From assembly GCA_013824055.1 (NCBI GenBank), contig PNNE01000272.1, positions 1 to 14,438 on the forward strand: a DNA stretch of 14,438 bases. Direction: 5' to 3'. Below, in pieces: positions 5,576 through 12,009 of the stretch. Under the pieces are notes generated by a model. It did no database searches, was not told the origin of the DNA, and saw only the letters and a list, made by a program, of their open reading frames with translations. Position 1 is the first letter of the stretch. Every line of letters begins with the position of its first letter. Origin of the DNA: Rhodobacter sp. GTDB lineage: Bacteria > Pseudomonadota > Alphaproteobacteria > Rhodobacterales > Rhodobacteraceae. The translations under genes and the position numbers were made by a program.

Positions 5576-7008
5576 CCGATTTCGACATCACCTCGCAGAC
5601 GATGGACGGCATCGGGCCACATGGCACCAAGGTCGGACTGCTGCGCGTCCTTGGCCCGGCCCATGTCTGGGCGCTTGGCGTCGGCATCGTTCTGGTCGGC
5701 GAATACATGGGCTGGAACTTCGCCGTCGGCAAAGGCGGGGCCTATGCCGCGCTGATCGCCTGCTGGTTCGCGGGCATCCTGTATTCCTGCGTCGCCATGA
5801 TCGACAGCGAAGTCACCTCGACCGTCGCTTCGGCGGGCGGGCAGTACACCCAGGCCAAGCACATCATCGGCCCCTTGATGGCGTTCAACGTCGGCCTTTA
5901 CCTCGTCTTCGCCTACACCATGCTGGAAGCGGCCAACGCCATCACCGCCGGCTACCTCTTTTCGGTCGTGGCCTCGATGACAGGCCACGAAGAGGCGCTG
6001 GACCAGCGCCCGTTCATCATCCTGGTCATCATGTTCCTGGCATGGCTGAACTATCGCGGTGTGCTGGCGACGCTGACCTTCAACCTGGTCATCACCGCGA
6101 TCGCCTTCCTGGCCATCATCGTCCTGTTCCTCTCGACCACTGGCGTCATCGGCACCGGGATGATGGAGCACGCGGCCCTGTTCGAAGGCCACGAGCTGCC
6201 CTACGGCTGGATCGGTGTCCTTGCGGCCATGCACTTCGGTCTGTGGTTCTACCTGGGCATCGAAGGCACGACGCAGGCCGCCGAGGAAGTCCGCTCTCCC
6301 GCCCGCGCGCTGCCGTTCGGCACGCTGGCCGGGATCATGACCCTGCTCATCGCGGCCACGCTGACCTGGTACGTCTGCTCGGGCGTCCTGCCGTGGGAGT
6401 TCCTTGGCGACGGCGTCAACGGATCGGTCGCACCCCTGTTCGATACGGCGCGTCTGTCCGGGTCGAACGCGCTGGTCTGGCTGCTGGGCTTCGGCACCCT
6501 GTTCGCCACCCTTGCCAGCGCCAACGGCTGCATCAACGACGCCAGCCGCGCCTGGTTCGCGATGGGGCGGGACAAGTATCTGCCCGGCTGGTTTGGCGCG
6601 GTGCATCCAAAATACCGCACCCCCTACCGGGCCATCGTCTTCCTGGTCCCCATCGCGCTGATCTTCGCCCTGGGCGCGCCCCTGGACCAGGTCATCACCT
6701 TCTCGATCCTTTCGGGTCTGCTGGGCTATACCTTCATGCCGCTGAACATCATCCTCTTCCGGCGCAAGTGGCCGCTCGAGACGATCAAGCGCGGCTATGA
6801 ACACCCGTTCCACCCGGTCCCCGCGATCACGCTGCTGACCCTGTGCGGCGTGACGTTCTTTGCGGTCTTCCTGGGCTATGGCACGCAGCTTGTCGCGATG
6901 ATCGGCTTCTACATCGTGGTGTCGCTGTGGTTCCACTTCTGGCGCTATCGCTTCGTCAACCGGGGCGCGCAGTTCACCATGCCCTGGCCGAAGCCCCGGG
7001 GCTACTGA
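5572..7008 (+). CDS. APC-superfamily permease, ethanolamine-permease-like
   Basis: This 478-aa polytopic protein has about 12 hydrophobic helices. The first-helix region GVGIVLVGEYMGWNFAVGKG (36-55) resembles the GxSYVISGDFxGWNF-type sequence of ethanolamine permeases (EAT group of the APC superfamily). It also has the family segment EVTSTVASAGGQY (80-92). Other landmarks are FYLGIEGTTQAAEEVRSPAR, the usual APC FxGxE-type helix 6 with the loop after it, and the cytoplasmic SRAWFAMGRDKYLPGWFG. It should move a small amine or amino acid across the inner membrane. It is last in an operon with three small membrane proteins, divergent from the glx-glnT operon. A clear terminator follows. Ethanolamine, methylated amines and amino acids are all possible substrates; no eut catabolic gene is in the window. 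Confidence 0.88.
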   Translation: MTDFDITSQTMDGIGPHGTKVGLLRVLGPAHVWALGVGIVLVGEYMGWNFAVGKGGAYAALIACWFAGILYSCVAMIDSEVTSTVASAGGQYTQAKHIIGPLMAFNVGLYLVFAYTMLEAANAITAGYLFSVVASMTGHEEALDQRPFIILVIMFLAWLNYRGVLATLTFNLVITAIAFLAIIVLFLSTTGVIGTGMMEHAALFEGHELPYGWIGVLAAMHFGLWFYLGIEGTTQAAEEVRSPARALPFGTLAGIMTLLIAATLTWYVCSGVLPWEFLGDGVNGSVAPLFDTARLSGSNALVWLLGFGTLFATLASANGCINDASRAWFAMGRDKYLPGWFGAVHPKYRTPYRAIVFLVPIALIFALGAPLDQVITFSILSGLLGYTFMPLNIILFRRKWPLETIKRGYEHPFHPVPAITLLTLCGVTFFAVFLGYGTQLVAMIGFYIVVSLWFHFWRYRFVNRGAQFTMPWPKPRGY

Positions 7009-7016
7009 GGACCAGC

Positions 7017-7044
7017 GGCCCGTCCCGCATGGGGCGGGCCTTTT
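7017..7044 (+). terminator. Rho-independent terminator after the permease
   Basis: A 10-bp stem (GGCCCGTCCC / GGGGCGGGCC, one G-T pair) with a GCAT loop is followed directly by TTTT. It begins 9 bases after the permease stop and ends three bases before the next gene's ATG. Confidence 0.8.
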
Positions 7045-7047
7045 CCC

Positions 7048-7725
7048 ATGTCCCCGCTTGTCCCCCTTGGCATTGCCTTCGCCGCCCTTGGCCTGTGGCT
7101 CGCGCTTCGCCTGATCCGCGAGGCGTCTGCCCGGTCGCACGCGCGCGCGAGGTATTTCTCAGCCGTCAAACCGCTGTTCGACGGCGGCGAGAGCCGGGTC
7201 CAGCCAACCGGCTTTCCCCGGATGACCGGCCGTCGCAAGGGCCTGGCCTTCGATCTGCAGGCGATCCCGGACACGCTGACCTTCCGCAAGCTTCCGGCGC
7301 TTTGGGTCCTTGTCACCCTGCCCGAAGCAATGCCGCTGGATGCCACGCTGGACCTGATGGCCCGCCCCCTGGGCAACGAGCCCTTCACCCGCTTCGCCGA
7401 CCTGCCCCAGTCGCTGCCGACACCGCCCGAGCTGCCGAAGGACATCGCCATCCGCAGCGATGACGCGACCCGCATCCCTCCGCCCGACCTCGTGGCCCGC
7501 CATGCCGACCTGTTCGCAGACCCGCGCGTCAAGGAACTGGTCCTTTCCCCCAAGGGCCTGCGCATCGTGATCCTGGCCGAGGAAGCCGACCGCGGCCGCT
7601 ACCTGATCTTTCGCGAAGCCGAGATGGGCCGCGCGCCGCTTGCCCCCGCAAGGCTGGAGCCGCTGCTCGACAGGCTGGCGGCCCTGCGCGAAGATATCCT
7701 GACCCTTGCCAAGGTGCCCGCATGA
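7048..7725 (+). CDS. Unknown membrane-anchored protein, 225 aa
   Basis: I do not recognise this family. There is one N-terminal hydrophobic helix (about 3-23, LVPLGIAFAALGLWLALRLI) followed by a basic stretch (REASARSHARARYF). That arrangement suggests an inner-membrane anchor with a cytoplasmic soluble domain of about 190 residues. The soluble part alternates short strands and helices (LWVLVTLPEAMPLD, VKELVLSPKGLRIVILAEEA, RYLIFREAEMGR) and ends in an amphipathic helix. The ATG lies right behind the permease terminator and has no ordinary Shine-Dalgarno, so the start could be leaderless or further in; the helix favours the first ATG. Its stop overlaps the next gene by ATGA, so the two proteins probably work together. 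Confidence 0.75.
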   Translation: MSPLVPLGIAFAALGLWLALRLIREASARSHARARYFSAVKPLFDGGESRVQPTGFPRMTGRRKGLAFDLQAIPDTLTFRKLPALWVLVTLPEAMPLDATLDLMARPLGNEPFTRFADLPQSLPTPPELPKDIAIRSDDATRIPPPDLVARHADLFADPRVKELVLSPKGLRIVILAEEADRGRYLIFREAEMGRAPLAPARLEPLLDRLAALREDILTLAKVPA

Positions 7726-7997
7726 AACCGCCGCTGAACCCCTACCTGGTCCTCGCCGTTGCCGTGATCCTGCCCGGCGTGGGTCAGGTGCTGAACCGCC
7801 AACCGGTGCGCGGGTTGATTTTCGTCTGCTTCGCGATCCTGCTGGGCGGCTTCACCCTGAAGACCGCCGCGCCCGACGTGTCTTTCGTCGGCAAGATTGC
7901 CGGGGGCCTCTTCGTCTGGGCGATGGCAGTGCTTGACGCCTACAAGACCGCCCGCATCCGCCACGCGCTATGGAGCCACGCAAACGCTCCTCGGTGA
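7722..7997 (+). CDS. Small TM2-like membrane protein, 91 aa
   Basis: There are two to three hydrophobic segments: about 8-20, 31-46 and 58-73. The motif PGVGQVLNRQPVRG (18-31) at the end of the first helix resembles the PGxGQ-x-NG/RQ-x-x-KG turn found in TM2-type and DUF5683-type small membrane proteins. A DAYKTARIRH segment follows the last helix. It begins inside the stop of the preceding gene (ATGA), which indicates translational coupling with the 225-aa membrane-anchored protein. The function is unknown. Confidence 0.75.
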   Translation: MKPPLNPYLVLAVAVILPGVGQVLNRQPVRGLIFVCFAILLGGFTLKTAAPDVSFVGKIAGGLFVWAMAVLDAYKTARIRHALWSHANAPR

Positions 7998-8004
7998 CGT
8001 CGTC

Positions 8005-8030
8005 CCTCGTCGCTGCCCCACGCGACGAGG
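8005..8030. terminator. Inverted repeat between convergent genes
   Basis: Perfect 9-bp arms CCTCGTCGC / GCGACGAGG flank an 8-base loop. It lies between the stop of the 91-aa membrane protein and the stop of the convergent acidic protein. There is no T-tract on either strand, so it may be a bidirectional weak terminator or a 3'-end stabiliser. Confidence 0.45.
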
Positions 8031-8048
8031 CCTGAGGCGAAGGCTGAG

Positions 8049-8402
8049 CTACTCCCGCCAGAGGTCCCCCAGCATCGCCTTCAGCGCCGCCAGCGCCTCG
8101 GGCCCGTCCTCGCAGCCTGGCCCGATGCGAACCGCCACAGTCGCCGCAAAGGCAAAGGCCGCGCGCTTGTCGGCCCGGATCGTCACCTCGAACCCCTTTG
8201 GCCCCGTGACGACACTCTCGATTGCATCTTCGGCCCCGAAGGTCTCGTCGCTGGCCTCGAACCAGACCGGCCCGCCGCCGAGGGGCTGGCGGAACAGGAC
8301 ATAGCCCTCTTCGGCGTCCTCGCCCGCGGCGAAGCCGATGAACAACTCGTCCTCCTCCTCGACGACCGAGCCATAGGCCGCCTTTACCGTGATGTCGGCC
8401 AT
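8049..8402 (-). CDS. Small acidic protein downstream of hemF, faintly Imm10-like
   Basis: This 117-aa acidic cytosolic protein has no membrane segment or signal. The first 80 residues read as a beta-rich domain (VEEEDELFIGFAAGEDAEEG, YVLFRQPL, VWFEASDETFGAEDAIESVV, FEVTIRAD), followed by a helical C-terminus (ALAALKAMLGDLWRE). The order of strands, with 'D-L-G-A-D-E-YVLFR' and 'VWFEASDE-x-x-GAEDAIESV', faintly resembles immunity protein family Imm10. I make this comparison from memory at low confidence. It starts four bases after the hemF stop, with only a weak AGG ribosome-binding site, so it is probably expressed by coupling to hemF. No toxin gene is near, so an immunity role is doubtful. 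Confidence 0.7.
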   Translation of the reverse strand: MADITVKAAYGSVVEEEDELFIGFAAGEDAEEGYVLFRQPLGGGPVWFEASDETFGAEDAIESVVTGPKGFEVTIRADKRAAFAFAATVAVRIGPGCEDGPEALAALKAMLGDLWRE

Positions 8403-8406
8403 GCGC

Positions 8407-9267
8407 CTAGTACCACTTGGCGATGGGCGGCAGGCTCATCAGCACGGCATTCGCATCATGCCCGGTCTCCAGCCCGAACCTGGTGCCCCGGTCATAGACC
8501 AGGTTGTATTCGGCATAGAGGCCCCGGTGCCGCAGCTGCACTTCGCGGTCGGCCTCGGTCCAGGGGGTCTGGACGCGGCGTTCGGTCAGCGGCTGGAAGG
8601 CCGGCAGGAAAGCCTCGCCCACGGCGCGGGTGAAGGCAAAGTCGCGGTGCCAGTCGCCGGTGTTCAGGTCGTCGTAAAAGATCCCGCCCACGCCGCGCGC
8701 CCGACCCCGATGGGGGACGAAGAAATACTCGTCGGCCCAGGCCTTGAACCTGGCGTAGTAGTCCGGGGAATGGGCATCGCAGGCCTTCTGCATCTCGGCG
8801 TGGAAATGCGCGGTGTCCTCGGCGTATTCGATGCAGGGGTTCAGGTCCGACCCGCCGCCGAACCACCAGGCGCCGGGGGTCCAGAACATCCGGGTGTTCA
8901 TGTGGACGGCCGGTGCGTGCGGATTGACCATGTGGGCGACCAGGCTGATGCCGCTGGCCCAGAATCGCGGGTCGCTGTCCATTCCCGGCACGCCGCGCGC
9001 GGCCATCGCCCGCTGGGCCTTTTCGCCAAGCACACCATGCACTTCCGACCAGTTGACCCCGACCTTCTCGAAGACTTCGCCGCCGCGCATGACGCTCATG
9101 ATGCCGCCGCCGCCATCCGCGCGCGACGTCGGCGTCACCTCGAACCGGCCGGGACTGCCCTTGGCAAACCTGTCTTCCAGCCCTTCGAAGGCCGCGACGA
9201 TCCGGTCCCGCAGGGTCCGGAACCAGGCAGCGGCGACGGCGTTGCGACTGTCAGTGGGATCGGTCAT
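8407..9267 (-). CDS. hemF: Aerobic coproporphyrinogen III oxidase (HemF)
   Basis: HemF performs the oxygen-dependent decarboxylation of coproporphyrinogen III to protoporphyrinogen IX in haem and bacteriochlorophyll synthesis. The 286-aa protein carries the family blocks GISLVAHMVNPHAPAVHMNT (106-125), WFGGGSDLNP (135-144), YYARFKAWADEYFFVPHR (170-187), GGIFYDDL (194-201), YNLVYDRGTRFGLETG (254-269) and SLPP (278-281). The ATG at 9265-9267 was chosen because GAGGA stands seven bases before it; an in-frame GTG 24 bases upstream is possible but has no better site. It is divergent from a small secreted-protein gene and followed after four bases by a small acidic protein. An extended -10-like GTGCTAG lies about 30 bases upstream of the ATG. 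Confidence 0.95.
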   Translation of the reverse strand: MTDPTDSRNAVAAAWFRTLRDRIVAAFEGLEDRFAKGSPGRFEVTPTSRADGGGGIMSVMRGGEVFEKVGVNWSEVHGVLGEKAQRAMAARGVPGMDSDPRFWASGISLVAHMVNPHAPAVHMNTRMFWTPGAWWFGGGSDLNPCIEYAEDTAHFHAEMQKACDAHSPDYYARFKAWADEYFFVPHRGRARGVGGIFYDDLNTGDWHRDFAFTRAVGEAFLPAFQPLTERRVQTPWTEADREVQLRHRGLYAEYNLVYDRGTRFGLETGHDANAVLMSLPPIAKWY

Positions 9268-9295
9268 TCTTGGGTCCTCGGATGTTGGCACCGCA

Positions 9296-9305
9296 TGCCT
9301 AGCAC
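9296..9305 (-). promoter_or_regulatory. Possible hemF promoter -10 (GTGCTAGGCA)
   Basis: On the minus strand GTGCTAGGCA lies about 29 bases before the hemF ATG. It fits an extended -10 (TGC + TAGGCA), with a poor -35 (TGGAAT) 17 bases upstream. The same GTGCTAG string stands at equivalent positions before glxB and the D,D-carboxypeptidase gene. Confidence 0.35.
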
Positions 9306-9342
9306 CCCCGCGCGCCGCATTCCACTGTTTGAGGAGGATGTC

Positions 9343-9734
9343 ATGAAACGGCTGGCTTTTCTGACACTTGCCACGCTCGCGGGTGTGGCACGCCTCAGGA
9401 GCAGTGCATCAACCGCAACACCCGCGACCTGCGCACCGTGGACCGGCTGATCGCCGAAACCGAAGGCAACCTGGCCCGCGGCTATGCCTTCGAGACGGTG
9501 ACGGTCTATGAGGATTACTGGGCCTACTGCCCGCAGCCCCCGGTGGCCGAGGGTCAGCCCGCCCCGCCGCCGCGCCTGTGCCTGGACGAGCGCGCCGTGA
9601 CCGAACAGCGCCCGAAGGCCATCGACCTGAACGACGAGGCGCGCAAGCTGGCCAGCCTGAAGGAAAAGCGCGCAAGCCTGGCCCGTCAGGCGGAAAAGGT
9701 GATCGCGGCCTGCAAGGCCCAGTATCCCGAATGA
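9343..9734 (+). pseudogene. Small secreted protein with a frameshift in its signal peptide
   Basis: The gene starts at an ATG with a very strong Shine-Dalgarno (GAGGAGGA). It encodes a signal-peptide start MKRLAFLTLATLAGVA and then loses frame within about 9385-9395. The adjacent frame continues as a coherent protein, QEQCINRNTRDLRTVDRLIA onward to ACKAQYPE, ending with TGA at 9732-9734. Restoring one base gives about 130 aa: a signal peptide cleaved before the Gln-Glu-Gln-Cys, then a Cys-containing, helix-rich periplasmic domain with four Cys (QEQC, WAYC, PRLC, IAAC), which could form two disulfides. The mature part starting at an internal GTG (9438) would lack export. I do not recognise the family. 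It may be a true pseudogene or a sequencing indel. It ends directly against the convergent SDR stop. Confidence 0.65.
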
Positions 9735-10547
9735 TCAGTGCGCCGGCGCGCAGACCACGTCCAGAAGTCCGCGCCCGCCGTCCACCGTCAGCACCTGACC
9801 GGTGATGAAGCCCGAGGCATCGGACGCCAGGAACTGCACCGCCTCGGCCAGTTCTGCCGGAGCCGCAATGCGCCCCAGCGGGGTGGATAAGGTGATCTCG
9901 TCGCGGAAGTCGGGATGTTCCTTCAGCGCCGCCTGCAGGCTTGCGCTCATCACGCTGCCGAAGGCCACCGCGTTGACCCGGATGCCCCTTGGCGCCAGCG
10001 CCACCGCCAGCGAGCGCGTCATCTGGTCCATCGCCGCCGACGCCATCGAATAGGCCAGCAGCTCTGGCCGGGTGGCCTGCGAGGCGATGGAGGACAGGTT
10101 GATGATCGAGCCCAGCATCGTCCCCGGCTCGACCTCGGCCCGCTGGGCGTGCTGGATCATCCGCTTGGCCGTGATCTGCGAAATCCGCAGCGCGGACAGG
10201 ACATTGTGGCGCCACAGCTCCTCGACCCCGTCGCCCTCGGGGTTCAGGATGTCGGACACCAGGGTCCGGCGGTTGGCGTTGACCAGGATATCCACCCGCT
10301 CGAAGGCGTCGACGGTGGCCGACAGCAGGTTGGCGATCGTGAGCTTTTCAGTCAGGTCGCCCGAGAACATGCGGACCGGCCCTTCGGCCCGCGCTTCCTC
10401 GCCCACTTCGGCGTCAAGCTTGGCTTCGTCCACATCGGCGAACATCACATTGGCACCCTTGTCCACCAGATGCCGCGCGATGGCCAGCCCGATGCCCGAG
10501 GCCGAGCCGGTCACGATGGCAGTCTTGCCGGAAACGGAAAACGACAT
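9735..10547 (-). CDS. SDR-fold protein lacking the catalytic lysine
   Basis: This 270-aa protein has the classical short-chain dehydrogenase fold. The nucleotide-binding motif TGSASGIG is at 13-20, followed by an acidic residue in FADVDE (37-41, suggesting NAD(H)) and GDL at 63-65. N115, S152/S153 and Y166 sit where the catalytic Asn, Ser and Tyr are expected. The YxxxK motif, however, reads YSMAS (166-170), with Ser170 in place of lysine, and NNAG reads NANR (90-93). The C-terminus ITGQVLTVDGGRG is normal. It may bind NAD and be a non-canonical enzyme or a pseudoenzyme. The ATG was chosen because AGAGG overlaps the upstream rsmC stop; start and stop are 8 bases apart, so it is coupled to rsmC. 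Longer readings through rsmC in another frame were rejected. Confidence 0.88.
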   Translation of the reverse strand: MSFSVSGKTAIVTGSASGIGLAIARHLVDKGANVMFADVDEAKLDAEVGEEARAEGPVRMFSGDLTEKLTIANLLSATVDAFERVDILVNANRRTLVSDILNPEGDGVEELWRHNVLSALRISQITAKRMIQHAQRAEVEPGTMLGSIINLSSIASQATRPELLAYSMASAAMDQMTRSLAVALAPRGIRVNAVAFGSVMSASLQAALKEHPDFRDEITLSTPLGRIAAPAELAEAVQFLASDASGFITGQVLTVDGGRGLLDVVCAPAH

Positions 10548-10555
10548 GGGAACCT

Positions 10556-11536
10556 CTAGGGTTTGGCCCGCTTGGGCTTGATGGCCTGGATCACGCGGAA
10601 GCCGCCGTCGGTCATCACCTCCCGCAGCTCCAGGAAACTGTCCGCCAGCACCGCATCGTAGGGCAGATGTCGGTTCGCCACCAACCACAGCTCTCCGCTT
10701 GGCGCCAGCATCCGCCGCGCCGCCCGGATGAAGCCCGCGCCCAAGGCCGGATCGGCTTCGCGGCCCCGGTGGAAGGGCGGGTTCATGACCACGACGTCCA
10801 GCAGCGTCTCGGGCCGCCAGGTCGTCGCATCGGCCCAGTGAAAGCGGGCACGCGGGTCTGTGATGTTCACGCGGGCGCAGTCCAGGGCGTCGGCTTCGGC
10901 CTCGACCAGGTCCAGCCTCCTGACGCCGGGGCGGCGCAGGATCTCGGCCGCAAGGAACCCCCATCCCGCCCCCAGATCGGCGACCTTGCCGCCCAGCTTC
11001 GCAGGCAGGGCCGAGGCCAGCAGGACCGAGCCGCGGTCCGGCCCGTCGGCCGAGAAGATGCCGGGCAGGGTCTGGAACCCGTCCACCTGGTGCGGCTTGG
11101 CCAGCCAGTCCGAGAGGTCCGGCCCGGCTGGAAACGATGCCAGCTTGCCATGTGCCTTGGACAGGCTTTCCGACAGATCGACCCGCGCCCGCAGGTCCTT
11201 CAACGCCGTGTCGATCCCGTCGGTCTTCTGCCCGTCGACCGCGATCCAGCCCCCCGGCGCGACCTCGGCCGCCGCCCGCGCGATCAACCCCCGCGCCGCC
11301 TCACGCGAACGGGGCAGGCAGACGATGGCCGCAGCATAGGGCGGCTCTGCGCTGACCGAATACATGGCGGCGAAATGGTCATGGTCCGGCTTGAACCCGA
11401 TCAGCACCGTCACCCGGTCGCGCGGCAGGTCCGACAGGTCGTCGCCGATCCGCGGCCGATAGACCGCGATCCTGCCCTGGGATGGCAGGTCCAGTGCGCC
11501 GGTCTCCAGCGCCAGGGACAATCTTGCGGAACGCAT
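10556..11536 (-). CDS. rsmC: RsmC-type 16S rRNA guanine-N2 methyltransferase
   Basis: This 326-aa protein has an N-terminal half resembling the degenerate methyltransferase domain of RsmC/RlmG. The catalytic C-terminal half begins with FSADGPDRGSVLLASALP (161-178), the RsmC/RlmG signature. The SAM-binding motif I is VADLGAGWGFLAAE (185-198) and the acidic motif is LVEAE (210-214). The catalytic motif NPPFH (252-256) is typical of N2-guanine and other amino-methyltransferases. RsmC methylates G1207 of 16S rRNA in the small subunit; the paralogue RlmG (23S) cannot be wholly excluded. It follows clpS by 45 bases and is coupled to the SDR gene. A 15-base palindrome sits just ahead of its ATG and may hide the ribosome-binding site. 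Confidence 0.85.
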   Translation of the reverse strand: MRSARLSLALETGALDLPSQGRIAVYRPRIGDDLSDLPRDRVTVLIGFKPDHDHFAAMYSVSAEPPYAAAIVCLPRSREAARGLIARAAAEVAPGGWIAVDGQKTDGIDTALKDLRARVDLSESLSKAHGKLASFPAGPDLSDWLAKPHQVDGFQTLPGIFSADGPDRGSVLLASALPAKLGGKVADLGAGWGFLAAEILRRPGVRRLDLVEAEADALDCARVNITDPRARFHWADATTWRPETLLDVVVMNPPFHRGREADPALGAGFIRAARRMLAPSGELWLVANRHLPYDAVLADSFLELREVMTDGGFRVIQAIKPKRAKP

Positions 11537-11540
11537 GGGC

Positions 11541-11555
11541 GGGGCCTCAGGCCCC
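11541..11555. repeat. GC palindrome in the clpS-rsmC gap
   Basis: GGGGCCT-C-AGGCCCC is a perfect inverted repeat with 7-base arms. On the transcribed minus strand it lies 4 to 18 bases before the rsmC ATG and covers the only nearby purine-rich ribosome-binding candidates. No T-tract follows, so it is more likely a translation control or read-through hairpin than a terminator. Confidence 0.5.
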
Positions 11556-11581
11556 TGGTCCCCTTATTTCGGCACGACGGG

Positions 11582-11902
11582 TCATTCCTTTTCCATCGTG
11601 CATTGCAGCGGGTGCTGGTGGCGGCGCGCAAAATCCATCACCTGCGCCACCTTGGTCTCGGCCACCTCGAAGCTGAAGACACCCACGACCGCAAGGCCCT
11701 TCTTGTGGACCGTCAGCATGATCTCGAACGCCTGGGCGTGGTTCAGCCCGAAGAAGCGTTCCAGCACGTGGACCACGAACTCCATCGGCGTGTAGTCGTC
11801 GTTCAGAAGCAGCACCTTGTACAGCGGCGGACGCTGGGTCCTGGTCTTCGTCTTTGTCAGGATCGAGGTGTCATTCCCCGGGCCATCCGTCTTGTCGGAC
11901 AT
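11582..11902 (-). CDS. clpS: ATP-dependent Clp protease adaptor ClpS
   Basis: ClpS binds proteins bearing bulky N-terminal residues (N-degrons) and delivers them to ClpAP. The 106-aa protein has a flexible, charged N-terminal tail (residues 1-25) and then the core. The pocket residues N34, D35, D36, T38, M40, M62, V65 and H66 are all present in LLLNDDYTPMEF and IMLTVHKKG. FEVAETKVAQVMDFARRHQH, followed by PLQCTMEKE, is the usual C-terminal region. The ATG opening MSDKTDGPG was chosen from the family length; upstream in-frame residues have no clpS character. It is divergent from the HAD hydrolase. clpA, which often follows clpS, is not in the window. Confidence 0.94.
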   Translation of the reverse strand: MSDKTDGPGNDTSILTKTKTRTQRPPLYKVLLLNDDYTPMEFVVHVLERFFGLNHAQAFEIMLTVHKKGLAVVGVFSFEVAETKVAQVMDFARRHQHPLQCTMEKE

Positions 11903-12009
11903 GGTCGATGGGCGGGCTGACACGGGATGCGGGCTCCGGACGTGGGATTCGGTGTTGCAACTGGTGTAGGAAATATAGCCTCTTTTGCCGTGGCGAAAAG
12001 GGGGCGGAC
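11903..12009. promoter_or_regulatory. Divergent gap between clpS and the HAD hydrolase
   Basis: This 107-bp gap has an AT-rich heart GGAAATATAGCC (11969-11980). Minus-strand TATATT (11972-11977) is a plausible -10 for clpS, and rightward TTGCAA (11955-11960) is a possible but badly spaced -35. The HAD gene has a good Shine-Dalgarno (AAGGGGG) six bases before its ATG. The exact promoters are not resolved. Confidence 0.35.

Noticed and set aside
5497..7140. 547-aa open frame antisense to the permease
   Set aside because: It mirrors the permease codons, is extremely rich in Gln, Arg, Asp and Gly, and has no family motif; the plus-strand permease is unmistakable.
10548..10964. Longer 409-aa form of the SDR starting inside rsmC
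   Set aside because: The extra N-terminal part is an out-of-frame reading of rsmC; the SDR fold begins at MSFSVSGKTAIVTG, with a Shine-Dalgarno just before it.
11854..12009. N-terminal extension of the HAD hydrolase
   Set aside because: HAD motif I must be close to the N-terminus, and the ATG at 12010 has a strong ribosome-binding site.
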